A DNA stretch of 64,000 nucleotides from Streptosporangium saharense. Its GTDB lineage: Bacteria; Actinomycetota; Actinomycetes; Streptosporangiales; Streptosporangiaceae. The stretch lies in NCBI RefSeq assembly GCF_014203715.1, contig NZ_JACHJP010000003.1, positions 532,186-596,185 of the forward strand, in the 5' to 3' direction. Numbering within the stretch: the stretch's first letter is position 1; each line of letters starts with the position of its first letter. The notes under the pieces were generated by a model that ran no database searches, was not told the origin of the DNA, and saw nothing but the letters and a program-made list of their open reading frames with translations. Made by a program: the position numbers and the translations under genes. Positions 53,181 through 62,485 of the stretch are shown in pieces.

Positions 53181-55967
53181 TTGTCCAGCAAAGGCAGGGG
53201 TGCTCGAAGGCGCCTGCTCGCGATAGTGCCCGTCGTGGGCCTGGCCGCTGCGGGACTGGCGGCAGGGGGAGTGTCGGCTCAGGCGGACACCACGGTGGAC
53301 ACCACGGTCGCGAGGTACCAGCCGACCGCGGCCGACTACTACATCAACTACGCTCCGCCCCGGGACGAGCCCGCGGTGCAGGACCCGGCCGCTCCCAACT
53401 CCAAGGAGCGCCGGATCAGCCCGGCACGGAAGATCGCCCACAAGTATTCCGAGGGTAACCCCGCCGCGGCCCGCGTTCTGGCCGCGCGCGAGGCGGAGGC
53501 GGTCAGGACCGGTCTCAACCCCGCCGACCTCCTGTTCAAGAAGGCCAAGGTCGCCAAGCAGGCCAAGCTCCTCACCGTCCTGGTGGAGTTCAACGACAAG
53601 GCCAACGACGACTTCTCCGGCTTCAAGCGCCCGCCGAACGTCAACGACGACGACCCGGCGAACTGCGTCACCGAGCCGCCCGGCACGCTGCTCAACGGCC
53701 CGCTGCATAACAAGATTCCGAACCCCGCGTCCTTGGCACACAAGGACAACAACAGTTTCTGGGTGCCTGATTTCAGCCCGGACCACTTCAACAAGATGCT
53801 TTACAGCAAGGACGGCATCACCAAGCGGGTCCGTACCGATCTGACCGACCCCAGGGACGGTCGCAAGGGCATCGACATCGCCGGCTACACCATGCGGAAC
53901 ATGTACGAGGAGCTGTCCAAGGGCGCCTACACGGTCACCGGCCAGGCCACCCCGTGGATCAAGGTCCCGCACTCCGAGGCCTACTACGGCGCCCGCGCCT
54001 GCGGCAAGGAAGCGCAGGACATGAGCGGCCACCCGAGCAACCCGCTCGGCCCCGGCCAGCTCGCCATCGACGCGGTCGACGCCCTGGCCGCCGCCAACCC
54101 GAACTTCCCGTGGGCCGACTACGACGTCGAGGACGTCGCCGACTCCGACGGTGACGGCAACTTCGCCGAGCCCGACGGCGTGGTGGACCACCTGGTCCTC
54201 GTCCACGCGGGCAAGGACAAGTCCTCCGACGGCGGCGCCGAGGGCACCTACGCGATCTGGGCGCACTCCAGCGCCGTCGCGGGTGGCTACAAGGTCCCCG
54301 GCAAGAACGTGAAGATCTCCAACTACATCGTTCAGCCCGAGGACTCCGGCGTCGGCGTGTTCGCCCACGAGTACGGCCACGACCTCGGTCTGCCCGACCT
54401 CTACGACACCACCGGCAGCGCCTCCTCGGCCGTCGACTTCTGGGACCTCATGTCCGCCGGCTCCCACAGCGGCCCGATCTTCCAGTCGATGCCGACCCAC
54501 ATGGGTCTGTGGGACAAGTGGATCCTCGGCTGGGCCAACCCCAAGGTCTTCAACCCCGGTGACCACAGCCGCGTCGTGACCGTCGGCCAGTCCTCGCGCA
54601 CGCCCAAGCTCACCGAGGACGGCGTCCGGGTGAACCTGGCCAGCACGCCGCTGAAGATGGTCGAGCCGCACAGCGGCACCAAGATGTGGTGGTCCAACCT
54701 CGACCAGGAGTGGGCCGACGTCAAGCTCGCCCGCGACGTCCAGGTTCCCGCCGGCACCGACGTGAAGTTCCGGCTCTGGAACAACTACGAGATCGAGGAA
54801 GACTGGGACTTCGGCTTCATCGAGGTCTCCACGGACGGTGGCGCCACCTGGGCCCCGCAGAAGGTCTACACCGAGGGCGGCGCCCTGGTCTCCACCGGTG
54901 ACGACTACCCGGACCCGAACAAGAACCTGTCCAAGTTCAACAACAGGAAGTACGGCCTCACCGGCAACACCGACGGCTGGCGGCACGACTACGTCGACCT
55001 GGCCCCCTACGCCGGCAAGACGGTCAAGCTCAGGCTCGTCTACAACACCGACGCCGCCTTCACCCCGCGTAGCTGGCACGCCGACGACTTCTCGGTGACC
55101 AACGGCACCCAGACCGTGTGGAGCGACGACGTCGAGGGCGGCAACCAGGGCTGGACCCCCAGCGGTGGCACCTACACCAACACCCACGGTGAGGGCTGGG
55201 GCATCAACGACGGCTTCCGCGAGATCTCCCGCTTCTACCTCGCCGAGTGGCGTAACTTCGACGGCTTCGACAAGGGCCTGCAGTACACCTACACCACCGA
55301 CTACTCGCGTGACGGCGCGTGGAAGGTGGAGAAGGTCAAGTACAACGCCCCCGGTCTGCTCGTCTGGTACCGCGACTCGACCTTCACCAACAACTCCCTG
55401 TCCAACAACCTGGAGCTGTCGCCGAGCATCGGCTCCAAGGGCAGCCTGCTCCTGGTCGACTCCCACTTCGAGCCGCTGCGGCGGACCGGCGTGGCCGCGA
55501 CCAAGGACACCACGGTCCTGAAGAACATGCAGGGACGTGTGCAGACCTCGAACGCGGCCTTCTCCTTCCAGAAGACCTACCCGTTCAAGGAGTGCATCGA
55601 GGGCCCGAACGAGCCCTTCAGCGAGTACTGCACCAACACCGGCGCGCTGCCCGCGGTCTCGGAGTTCACCGACGCCAAGACCTGGTACCCCGGCTTCGAG
55701 GTGCGTGACGGCAGCCTGTACTACCGCGACTTCGACGCCTCGGTGGTCGTCCCCTCCAAGGGCGACCAGCAGTACAGCACCCGGGTGGTCAACTCCAACG
55801 GCACCCCGGCGACCGACCTGTACGGCCTCGACCTGGGCAACGGCAACGTCCTGGGCACCGGTAACCCCGGTGCCGAGGGCAAGGCGCTCGGCGTGAAGTT
55901 CAAGCTGCTCGCCCCGCTCCCCGGCAACCTCGGCGTCCTTCTCCAGGTGACCCCGCCCAAGAAGTGA
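53181..55967 (+). CDS. Secreted M6-family metalloprotease (immune inhibitor A type)
   Basis: This 928-residue exported protein starts with TTG 53181 behind GGGAGG. It has a signal peptide (basic RRRLL, then LAIVPVVGLAAAGLAAGG, cleavage near ASVSAQA-type residues). A propeptide and an M6 catalytic domain follow. The zinc motif is AHEYGHDLGLPDLYD (HEYGH near residues 396-400, plus the downstream Asp of LPDLYD). MAM-like and carbohydrate-binding-like beta domains follow (WSDDVEGGNQGWTPSG, with repeated W-rich strands). It degrades extracellular proteins and is regulated in growth-phase fashion in relatives. A strong hairpin terminator follows. Confidence 0.93.
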   Translation: MSSKGRGARRRLLAIVPVVGLAAAGLAAGGVSAQADTTVDTTVARYQPTAADYYINYAPPRDEPAVQDPAAPNSKERRISPARKIAHKYSEGNPAAARVLAAREAEAVRTGLNPADLLFKKAKVAKQAKLLTVLVEFNDKANDDFSGFKRPPNVNDDDPANCVTEPPGTLLNGPLHNKIPNPASLAHKDNNSFWVPDFSPDHFNKMLYSKDGITKRVRTDLTDPRDGRKGIDIAGYTMRNMYEELSKGAYTVTGQATPWIKVPHSEAYYGARACGKEAQDMSGHPSNPLGPGQLAIDAVDALAAANPNFPWADYDVEDVADSDGDGNFAEPDGVVDHLVLVHAGKDKSSDGGAEGTYAIWAHSSAVAGGYKVPGKNVKISNYIVQPEDSGVGVFAHEYGHDLGLPDLYDTTGSASSAVDFWDLMSAGSHSGPIFQSMPTHMGLWDKWILGWANPKVFNPGDHSRVVTVGQSSRTPKLTEDGVRVNLASTPLKMVEPHSGTKMWWSNLDQEWADVKLARDVQVPAGTDVKFRLWNNYEIEEDWDFGFIEVSTDGGATWAPQKVYTEGGALVSTGDDYPDPNKNLSKFNNRKYGLTGNTDGWRHDYVDLAPYAGKTVKLRLVYNTDAAFTPRSWHADDFSVTNGTQTVWSDDVEGGNQGWTPSGGTYTNTHGEGWGINDGFREISRFYLAEWRNFDGFDKGLQYTYTTDYSRDGAWKVEKVKYNAPGLLVWYRDSTFTNNSLSNNLELSPSIGSKGSLLLVDSHFEPLRRTGVAATKDTTVLKNMQGRVQTSNAAFSFQKTYPFKECIEGPNEPFSEYCTNTGALPAVSEFTDAKTWYPGFEVRDGSLYYRDFDASVVVPSKGDQQYSTRVVNSNGTPATDLYGLDLGNGNVLGTGNPGAEGKALGVKFKLLAPLPGNLGVLLQVTPPKK

Positions 55968-56027
55968 CCCCGCGCGTCCCCGCCCAGGCCAGACCTGGAC
56001 GGGGGCGACCGGTGAAGCACGACCCGC

Positions 56028-56058
56028 GACGCCCGGCCGGATCCTCCGGCCGGGCGTC
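56028..56058 (+). terminator. Terminator of the M6 protease gene
   Basis: GACGCCCGGCCGGA and TCCGGCCGGGCGTC are perfect 14-nt arms with a 3-nt loop TCC. It lies 60 bp after the M6 protease stop. Confidence 0.85.
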
Positions 56059-56130
56059 CGTCATACACGCTCCGCGAGCACGGAGCCCTACGATCTGACG
56101 GGAAGGCAGTCCTACAGGAAAAGGGGCAGC

Positions 56131-57069
56131 GTGGGAGAGTTACGAGGCAAGGCCGAGCACACCGAGGCCATCAGGACCGGGCGCAGGATCTGCGTGGTGG
56201 TCAACACCCACTCGCGCCGCGGCCGTCGTCTCTACCCCAGGGTGGTCGCCACGCTGCGCGCCGAGGGCTTCGAGCCGATCCGCTCCTTCGCCGTGGTCGA
56301 TCCCCGCCGCCTGCGCGCCACCCTGGACACCGCCCTCGCCGAACGGCCCGACCTGCTCGTCGTCGGCGGCGGGGACGGCACGCTCAGCGCCGCCGTCAAG
56401 CACGTCGCGCACCGGGACGTGGCCCTCGGCGTGCTGCCGCTCGGCACGACCAACAACTTCGCCCGCAGCCTCGGCCTCCCCCTCGATCTGCCGGGCGCGA
56501 TCCGGGTGTTCCACACCGGCAAGGTCGCCGACATCGACCTGGGCGTCGCGGGCGACAGGGAGTTCGCCAACCTGGCCAGCTTCGGCGTCTCCGTCGAGGT
56601 GGCGGGCACCGTACGGCCCTGGCTCAAGCGCCTGCTCGGGCGGGCCGCCTACCCGCTGACCGCGCTGACGATCCTGCCCCGCCACCGGCCCTTCCGCGCC
56701 TTCATCACCGCCGACGGCCGCCGCCACGAGCTGCTCACCCACCAGCTCAACATCGCCAACGGCCGCTTCCACGGCGGCTGGCAGGTGGCCAGGGACATCA
56801 GCATCGACAACGGCAGGCTCGTGGCCTACCAGCTCGGCTCGGGCAAACGCCTGAGGCTGCTGGTCGAGACCCTGGTGCGGGCGACGACCGGCCGCTGGCG
56901 CAGTCTCGCGGGCGGACCCTTCGTCGTCGGCCAGGAGATGTATCTCGAGACCGACCCGCCGATGGCGGCCGACGTGGACGGCGAGGTCCGCCTGATGACC
57001 CCCATCACGATCAGGACCGTTCCCAACGGCCTGCGCGTGATGGTCACCGACGACTTCGTCGACTCCTGA
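56131..57069 (+). CDS. Diacylglycerol kinase-family lipid kinase
   Basis: This 312-residue cytosolic lipid kinase has the DAGK catalytic core: VVNTHSRRGRR (Gly-rich nucleotide loop), LLVVGGGDGTLSAAV (catalytic GGDGT) and VLPLGTTNNFARSLGLP. The C-terminal region has the strand-rich DAGK accessory fold (MAADVDGEVRLMTPI). It phosphorylates a diacylglycerol, ceramide or related lipid; the substrate is unknown. GTG 56131 is used. It is followed by a divergent NERD-pseudokinase gene. Confidence 0.9.
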   Translation: MGELRGKAEHTEAIRTGRRICVVVNTHSRRGRRLYPRVVATLRAEGFEPIRSFAVVDPRRLRATLDTALAERPDLLVVGGGDGTLSAAVKHVAHRDVALGVLPLGTTNNFARSLGLPLDLPGAIRVFHTGKVADIDLGVAGDREFANLASFGVSVEVAGTVRPWLKRLLGRAAYPLTALTILPRHRPFRAFITADGRRHELLTHQLNIANGRFHGGWQVARDISIDNGRLVAYQLGSGKRLRLLVETLVRATTGRWRSLAGGPFVVGQEMYLETDPPMAADVDGEVRLMTPITIRTVPNGLRVMVTDDFVDS

Positions 57070-57096
57070 GGCGCCGGGCCGTACGTCACGGAGGAA

Positions 57097-58512
57097 CTAG
57101 CGCCGTGCGGCCCGCAGGAAGCGGTTGCGCAGCCTGCCGAGCAGCATCGGCTCCCGCTCCCTGGGGAGCCCCTCGCGGGCCCTGCGCAGGTCCTCCAGGG
57201 CCTCGGCGGCCGTCGGCCTGCCGGTGGGGGAGGGGTCGCGCATCCGGCGCAGCAGCTCCATCACCTCGGCCGGGACGCCGGGCCGCGCCTCGCCCGCGCC
57301 GTCGCCACCGGGGGAGGGCAGCTCGCCGGTCAGTAGCTGGAAGGCGATCGCCCCGGCCGCGTACACGTCGGCGGCCGCGGTCATCCGCTCCGGCCTGGCC
57401 TGGCACTCGGGGGCGACGTAGTGGGTGTCGAGCACGTTGGGCAGCTCGTTGGCCACCGTGTGCGGGCGCGGCCCGGGCTTGGCGTAGTCGAACCCGGTCA
57501 GCATGGCCCTGCCGTCCTCGGTGACGAGGACGCGGGCGGGGCTGAGCGCCCGGTGGATGACGTGGTTGGCGTGCACGTGGGCCAGCCCGAGCAGCATGTC
57601 CTCGACCACGTCGAGGTCGGCCTCGACGGAGCGCCGCCTGCCGGAGGACGACATGTACAGGTGCAGCGCCTGGCCGTGCACGTCGTCCAGGACCAGCACG
57701 AACCGGCTCTCGTCGTCGATGGCGAAGAAGTCGCGCGAGCGCACGACGCACGGGTGCGGGGGGATGCGGGTGAGCGACTGGTAGGCGTTGGCGATCAGCC
57801 GCCGCTCGGCCGCCCTCGGCTCCTCCTCGGCCAGCGGGTCGGCGCGGTAGACCCGCAGCAGGACCGTCTCGCTCCCCGGCAGCGTCGCGTTGATCGCCCG
57901 GTACTCGGTGGTCCTATTGTCCCCGCCGAGCTGCTCCTCGACCTCCCAGTTGCCGAAGCGCGGCGGCGAGGTCGAGCGCCGCACGCTGCCGTTCAGCGCC
58001 TCGATCACCGCCGTGCGGTACGGCCCGGCGTCCGGGGTGTAGCCCCGCCTGACCCGGGAGACGTCGCTCAGCATGGGGACCAGGCCCGCCAGGTCGGTGA
58101 CGTGCCGCGAGTCACGGCCCGCGGGGTCAACCAGCTCGGCGTCGGCGCCCGTCAGCACCACGACGCTGTCCACGTAGACCCGTTCGAGCTCCCGGTGGTT
58201 GCGGGTGAGCAGGCCCTTGAGCGCCCGCCCGTTGCCGCGCAGCTTGGCGACGGGGGAGCCGAATACGTCCCGCCGCGCGGGAAACCACCGCGTCCCGGAC
58301 ACCTCGATCCTGCCCCGGGTGCCCTTGACGTCGATGAGACAGAGCGAGTGGCCGGTCACGACGATCAGATCGACCTCGAAGGCGTCGTCACCCCTGGGCA
58401 CCTCGATGTTGTGCAGCAACAGCCAGTCGTCCGGCGCGCTGTCCCGCAGATGTGCGATGACCCGCCGCTCCGCGTCGTTGACCGGGCGCCCGCCGCCGAC
58501 GATCTGTGCCAT
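57097..58512 (-). CDS. NERD nuclease-related domain fused to a pseudokinase
   Basis: This 471-residue protein has an N-terminal NERD domain (about 1-150: AERRVIAHL, LLLHNIEVPRG, FEVDLIVVTGHSLCLIDVKG; the Glu and Asp of the latter are nuclease-like metal residues, with DVKG giving the Lys). A Hanks-type kinase fold follows from about residue 190. Three key kinase residues are changed. The Lys of VAIK is replaced by Arg in LLRVYR. The catalytic Asp is lost (IHRALSPARVLV). The metal Asp is lost too (LTGFDYA in place of DFG). It is therefore a predicted pseudokinase. It starts at ATG 58512 and is divergent from the GNAT gene. Confidence 0.85.
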   Translation of the reverse strand: MAQIVGGGRPVNDAERRVIAHLRDSAPDDWLLLHNIEVPRGDDAFEVDLIVVTGHSLCLIDVKGTRGRIEVSGTRWFPARRDVFGSPVAKLRGNGRALKGLLTRNHRELERVYVDSVVVLTGADAELVDPAGRDSRHVTDLAGLVPMLSDVSRVRRGYTPDAGPYRTAVIEALNGSVRRSTSPPRFGNWEVEEQLGGDNRTTEYRAINATLPGSETVLLRVYRADPLAEEEPRAAERRLIANAYQSLTRIPPHPCVVRSRDFFAIDDESRFVLVLDDVHGQALHLYMSSSGRRRSVEADLDVVEDMLLGLAHVHANHVIHRALSPARVLVTEDGRAMLTGFDYAKPGPRPHTVANELPNVLDTHYVAPECQARPERMTAAADVYAAGAIAFQLLTGELPSPGGDGAGEARPGVPAEVMELLRRMRDPSPTGRPTAAEALEDLRRAREGLPREREPMLLGRLRNRFLRAARR

Positions 58513-58625
58513 CTCTAGCGTGCCGCCCTTCTTCTCTGTACGTGAAGTAGGGCAAGGGTCTCATGATCTCGCCTGTCACTACTTTTCGCCACTCCGCGAA
58601 AGTAGGCTCGGCGGACGTGGAACCC

Positions 58626-59153
58626 ATGGAGATCACCGCCGGAGCGTTGCACCTGCGTCCGTGGAACCTCTCGGAGGCCGACGCCGCCGCGGCGGCGCTG
58701 GCCCTGGGGGACCTGCGGATCCGCCGCTGGGCCACCGGCCTGCCCGACGGGGCCGACGAGAGGGTCTGGCTCGCCCAGCGCGCCCTCGGCTGGTCCGAGG
58801 GCTCGGAGGCCTCCTTCGCGGTCACCGGGGCGACCGGCGGCGAGGTGCTCGGCCACATCAGGGTCAGGGTCGGCACCGGCGCGGCCCGCGGTCGCGGGGA
58901 GGTCGGCTACTGGGTGCTGCCCGGGGCCAGGGGCCGTGGCGTGGCGACCCAGGCGCTGGGTGTCGTCGGCCGCTGGGCGTTCGGCTTCCTCGGCCTGTCC
59001 CGCCTCGACCTGCGGCACGCCACCGGCAACGTCGCCTCGTGCCGGGTCGCGGCCAAGGGCGGCTTCGCCCTGACCAGGCTCCTGTCCGAGCCGTCGTGGG
59101 TCGAGGAGGAGGGGACGGAGGAGTTCCACCTGCACACCCTCACCCCCGGCTGA
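58626..59153 (+). CDS. GNAT-family N-acetyltransferase
   Basis: This 175-residue protein shows the RimJ/RimL-like GNAT pattern: LHLRPWNLSEADA at the N-terminus, the acetyl-CoA loop VGYWVLPGARGRGVATQALGVV (R-x-x-G-x-G), and RLDLRHATGNVASCRVAAKGGF. It would acetylate an amine or a protein N-terminus; the substrate is unknown. ATG 58626 is preferred; ATG 58563 is possible but unsupported by conservation. It is convergent with the LuxR-type regulator. Confidence 0.86.
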   Translation: MEITAGALHLRPWNLSEADAAAAALALGDLRIRRWATGLPDGADERVWLAQRALGWSEGSEASFAVTGATGGEVLGHIRVRVGTGAARGRGEVGYWVLPGARGRGVATQALGVVGRWAFGFLGLSRLDLRHATGNVASCRVAAKGGFALTRLLSEPSWVEEEGTEEFHLHTLTPG

Positions 59154-59160
59154 GTCCCGC

Positions 59161-59829
59161 TCAGCGGCCGTGCCGGGGGCTGACCAGGCCGCTCTCGTAG
59201 GCGAGGGCGACCACCTGGGCGCGGCTCGACAGGCCGAGCTTCGCCATGGTCCGGTTCAGGTGCGTCTTGACCGTCGCCTCGCTCACGCACAGCTCGTCGG
59301 CGATCTCCCCGTTCGACAGCGCCCTGCCGACCAGGCGCAGCACCTCCGTCTCCCTGGCGGTGAGCGTGTCGAGCCCCGCCCACGAGACGAGCGTGGTGTC
59401 CTTCTCCCTGGTGTAGGCCTCGACCAGGCGGCGCGTCACGGTCGGCGCGAACAGCATGTCCCCGGCGGCGATGGTGCGCACCGCCGCGATCAGCCGCTCG
59501 GGAGGGGTGTCCTTGAGGAGGAAGCCGGAGGCCCCGGCCCTGAGCGCGTCGTAGACGTACTCGTCGAGGTCGAAGGTCGTCAGGATCAGCACCTTCGGCG
59601 GGACCGGGCCCGTCGCGGCGAGGATGCGCTCGGTGGCCGCGATGCCGTTCAGGTCGGGCATCCGCACGTCCATCAGGATCACGTCGGGACGCGTCGCGCC
59701 CGCCAGGGCGACGGCCTCCTCCCCGCCCGAGGCCTCTCCGGCGACCTCCAGGTCGGGGGTCGCCCGGATCAGCGCCGCGAACCCGGCCCGCACCAGGATC
59801 TGGTCGTCCACGACCAGCACCTTGATCAT
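59161..59829 (-). CDS. NarL/LuxR-family response regulator
   Basis: This 222-residue response regulator has the receiver domain IKVLVVDDQILVRAGFAALI with phosphoacceptor Asp in VILMDVRMPDLNG. A C-terminal LuxR HTH follows (LTARETEVLRLVGRALSNGEIADEL, parts; SEATVKTHLNRTMAKLGL). It overlaps the sensor kinase gene by 4 bp (ATGA), so they form one translational unit. It activates genes in response to the kinase; targets are not visible. Confidence 0.93.
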   Translation of the reverse strand: MIKVLVVDDQILVRAGFAALIRATPDLEVAGEASGGEEAVALAGATRPDVILMDVRMPDLNGIAATERILAATGPVPPKVLILTTFDLDEYVYDALRAGASGFLLKDTPPERLIAAVRTIAAGDMLFAPTVTRRLVEAYTREKDTTLVSWAGLDTLTARETEVLRLVGRALSNGEIADELCVSEATVKTHLNRTMAKLGLSSRAQVVALAYESGLVSPRHGR

Positions 59830-61043
59830 TGGTCTCCTCGCTCCTCCTGAGGGGGTGAGAGCGGCAGCGCCGCCGTGACCTCGAACCCGCCCTCCGGCAG
59901 CGGGCCCGCCCGCACCTCGCCCCCGTAGAGCCTGACCCGTTCGCGCATCCCGATCAACCCGAGGCCGCCCCCCTCCTCGCCCCGCTGGACGGCGCCGTCG
60001 TCGGTGACCGTGATGACCAGCTCGTCGCAGCCGTAGCGCAGCCGTACCGAGGCGCGGGCGGGCAGCGCGTGCTTGATGACGTTGGTCAGGCTCTCCTGGA
60101 CCACCCGGTAGGCGCACAGCTCGACCCCGGGGTTGAGCCGCCTGGCCTTGCCCGTCACGTCGAGGGCGACCTCGACCCCGGCCGCGCGGACGCGTTCGAC
60201 GAGCTGGCCGAGCTGGGGCAGGCCGGGGGTCGGGTCGTAGACGCCGTCGATGCTCGGTCTCCGGTCGACCCTGAGCACCGCGAGCAGCCGCCGCATCTCC
60301 TCAAGGGCCTCGTGGCTGGTGTCGGCGACCGTGGCCAGCGCGGTCCTCGCCGTCCCCGGGTCGCTGGCGAACACGTAGCGGGCCAGCCCCGCCTGCACCG
60401 AGATCACCGACATGTGGTGGGCGACGATGTCGTGCAGCTCCCTGGCGATGCGCACCCGCTCCTCGGTGACCGCGCGCCTGGCCCGCGCCTCCTGCTCGTG
60501 CCCGAGCCGCTCGGTGAGGTCGGCCAGGCGCCTGTTGCGGTCGGCGAGCCTGCGGGTGCCCAGGCCCAGCGTCCAGGCCGTCAGGACGATCAGGATGCTC
60601 TGCGCCACGTTCAGCGCCGCCATGTCCTTCGCCGCCGTGAGCGAGGCCCACCACCAGACCGAGGCCGCGGCCACGACCCCGGCGACCCCCGCCGCGAGCG
60701 AACGCCGTACGGTCACCGTGTAGAGCGTCAGCAGGACGGAGAAGTTGTTCACGTTCGGCTGGTAGCCCAGACTGTGGTGCCACAGGGACGAGACGACGCA
60801 CAGCGTGAGCGCGGTCCCGGGCACGCGCCACCGCACGGCGACGGGAAGGTTGGCCGCGCAGGTCAGCAGGATCGCGGCCGTGTCGGGGCGCAGCCAGGTG
60901 CCCGCCTGGTCCTTGACGGCCCACACCAGGGTGATCCCGGTGAGCGCCACGGCGAGGAGGGTGTCGACGATCCGCGGATCGACCTCGCCCGCCCGCCGCG
61001 CAAGCGCCGTCACTGTTGCCCGCATGCGCGGCATGCTAGCCAT
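59826..61043 (-). CDS. Sensor histidine kinase, NarL-partner type
   Basis: This 405-residue membrane kinase has about five N-terminal helices (VDTLLAVALTGITLVWAV, TALTLCVVSSLWHHSL and others), then a dimerisation helix, the H-box RVRIARELHDIVAHHMSVIS and an ATPase domain with ESLTNVIKHA and GGGLGLIGMRERV. It pairs with the downstream response regulator. ATG 61043 has GGGAGGG 5 nt upstream. The signal is unknown. Confidence 0.93.
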   Translation of the reverse strand: MASMPRMRATVTALARRAGEVDPRIVDTLLAVALTGITLVWAVKDQAGTWLRPDTAAILLTCAANLPVAVRWRVPGTALTLCVVSSLWHHSLGYQPNVNNFSVLLTLYTVTVRRSLAAGVAGVVAAASVWWWASLTAAKDMAALNVAQSILIVLTAWTLGLGTRRLADRNRRLADLTERLGHEQEARARRAVTEERVRIARELHDIVAHHMSVISVQAGLARYVFASDPGTARTALATVADTSHEALEEMRRLLAVLRVDRRPSIDGVYDPTPGLPQLGQLVERVRAAGVEVALDVTGKARRLNPGVELCAYRVVQESLTNVIKHALPARASVRLRYGCDELVITVTDDGAVQRGEEGGGLGLIGMRERVRLYGGEVRAGPLPEGGFEVTAALPLSPPQEERGDQ

Positions 61044-61489
61044 GCGCGGACCCTCCCCTCATCGCGCCGGTGGATGAGCGCCCGTACCGCGGAAGTTGTA
61101 CGGCCCCGCCGCGCCTACCGCGCCGGTCACGGCCGGATCCGCCCGCGGGCCGATGTGGACCGGGTCCCGCGCGGCTTACGGTGGGTCCGCTGTGGGATGA
61201 CGGCCCCGTCGTCACGGGTTCGTCTTCGTGGGTTCCGCCGGCGGCTCCGGCGCCCGCGGCCGGCGCCCCGGAGCTCTCCACCCGGGGCGCCGGCCGTGGG
61301 CGGGTCCTCGAAGGTGCGCGAACGGGGGCGGCTTTCGAGGCCACGGATCCGGTGCGGCCGGCGTGACCCGCGTCATGACACGCGGGGGGCAGGGAAAGTG
61401 CGGGCAACGGCCCGATCAATCGTCGGTGGGCGGGGGTTTGCCGTGCCGGTACGGGGTAGGCGCCTTCTCCTGTAGGGAGGAGGAACGCC
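61044..61489. other. 446-bp intergenic region, mostly empty except one long hairpin
   Basis: This gap between the divergent sensor kinase and Holin-X genes holds no gene I can support. The feature worth naming is the inverted repeat at 61257-61296. The Holin-X ribosome-binding site GGGAGGAGG lies at its right end. Confidence 0.6.
61257..61296. repeat. Perfect 15-bp GC-rich inverted repeat
   Basis: CGGCCGGCGCCCCGG (61257-61271) and CCGGGGCGCCGGCCG (61282-61296) are exact reverse complements with a 10-nt spacer. The position is upstream of both flanking genes, so it is not an ordinary gene-end terminator. It may be an operator, an RNA element or a transcription barrier. Confidence 0.7.
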
Positions 61490-61891
61490 ATGAGCGGCAA
61501 TCCCAAGGACACGTTGTCAACCGCCGACCTGATCCGGCTGATGTCACAGGAGGTCTCGCGCCTCGTCAGGGACGAGCTCCGCCTGGCGAAGCTGGAGTTC
61601 GCGGAGAAGGGCAAACACGCGGGGCTCGGCGCGGGACTGTTCGGCGGGGCCGGGGTGGTGGCCCTGTACGGCGGCGGCTGCCTGGTGGCCGCGGTGATCC
61701 TGCTTCTCGCCCTGGTGATGCCCGCCTGGGGCGCCGCGGCCGTCGTGGGCGTCGTGCTGCTGGTCGTGGCCGCCGTTCTGGGGCTCCTCGGCAAGCGGCA
61801 GGTGTCCGAGGCCACTCCGCCCGCTCCCGAGCGGACCATCGAGAGCCTCAAGGAGGACATCGACATGGTGAAGGAGAGTGCGCACCGATGA
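61490..61891 (+). CDS. Holin-X (DUF1469-type) small membrane protein
   Basis: This 133-residue protein has an amphipathic N-terminal half (STADLIRLMSQEVSRLVRDEL, with the typical RLVRDELRLAKLE motif) and two close membrane helices (GVVALYGGGCLVAAVILLLAL, WGAAAVVGVVLLVVAAVLGLL). This is the Phage_holin_3_6 family, common as a pair with DUF3618 in actinobacteria. It is not a phage gene here. ATG 61490 has GGAGGAGG 7 nt upstream. It overlaps the next gene by 4 bp. Confidence 0.87.
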   Translation: MSGNPKDTLSTADLIRLMSQEVSRLVRDELRLAKLEFAEKGKHAGLGAGLFGGAGVVALYGGGCLVAAVILLLALVMPAWGAAAVVGVVLLVVAAVLGLLGKRQVSEATPPAPERTIESLKEDIDMVKESAHR

Positions 61892-62475
61892 GCGAGAGCG
61901 ACCCGGGAAGATCGGGAGGCGAGATCCATGACGCGGGCACCGTCGGGGCCCACAGGCAGCGGGTGGGCGCTCCGGTGACCCCCGACGAGGAGATGTCGCT
62001 GAACGTCCCGCCGAAACAGCCGGACGGGACCCCCTCCTCCGTCCCCGAGAGCCGGAGGGACAACGGCACCCCGAGGCTTCCCGAGAAGGACACGGGGCAC
62101 CTCAGGGCCGTCGGGAAGACCCATGAGACCGATGTGAAAGAGACCGGAAAGACGAACAGGGAATCCGTGCGGCGGGACATCGAGAGAGACCGTCGTGAGC
62201 TGGGCGAGACCGTGGAGGCGTTGGTGCACAAGACGGATGTGAAGGGGCGCGTTCAGGAGACGGCCGCCCAGGTCGGCGACGAGCTGCGCAAGGTGGGGGC
62301 GGCGACCGCGGCCACCGCGACCGAGGTCGTCGAGCGGGTGAAGAACACCAGCCCGGCCGAGGTGAAGGAGAAGGTCACCACGGGGGCGGCGAAGCGCCCC
62401 GCGGCGCTCGTGGCCGCCGTGGCCGTCCTGGGCCTGGTCGTGTTCCGCGTGCTGCGGCGCGGCAAGAGGAAGTAG
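61888..62475 (+). CDS. DUF3618-type membrane protein
   Basis: This 195-residue protein has an acidic, proline-rich N-terminal part and the DUF3618 motif RRDIERDRRELGETVEALVHKTDVKGR. A coiled-coil-like region and a C-terminal membrane helix (ALVAAVAVLGLVVFRVL) with a basic tail follow. The pair with Holin-X is standard; the function is unknown. It probably binds the membrane and self-associates. A strong hairpin follows the stop. Confidence 0.86.
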   Translation: MSESDPGRSGGEIHDAGTVGAHRQRVGAPVTPDEEMSLNVPPKQPDGTPSSVPESRRDNGTPRLPEKDTGHLRAVGKTHETDVKETGKTNRESVRRDIERDRRELGETVEALVHKTDVKGRVQETAAQVGDELRKVGAATAATATEVVERVKNTSPAEVKEKVTTGAAKRPAALVAAVAVLGLVVFRVLRRGKRK

Positions 62476-62485
62476 GGCGTCACCG

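Noticed and set aside
61070-61366. 98-residue plus-strand frame in the gap before Holin-X
   Set aside because: It runs through the 15-bp inverted repeat, is Pro/Ala-biased and has no ribosome-binding site or conserved feature.
61490-61891. Phage origin for the Holin-X gene
   Set aside because: The Holin-X/DUF3618 pair is a standard chromosomal pair in actinobacteria and no other phage gene is present.
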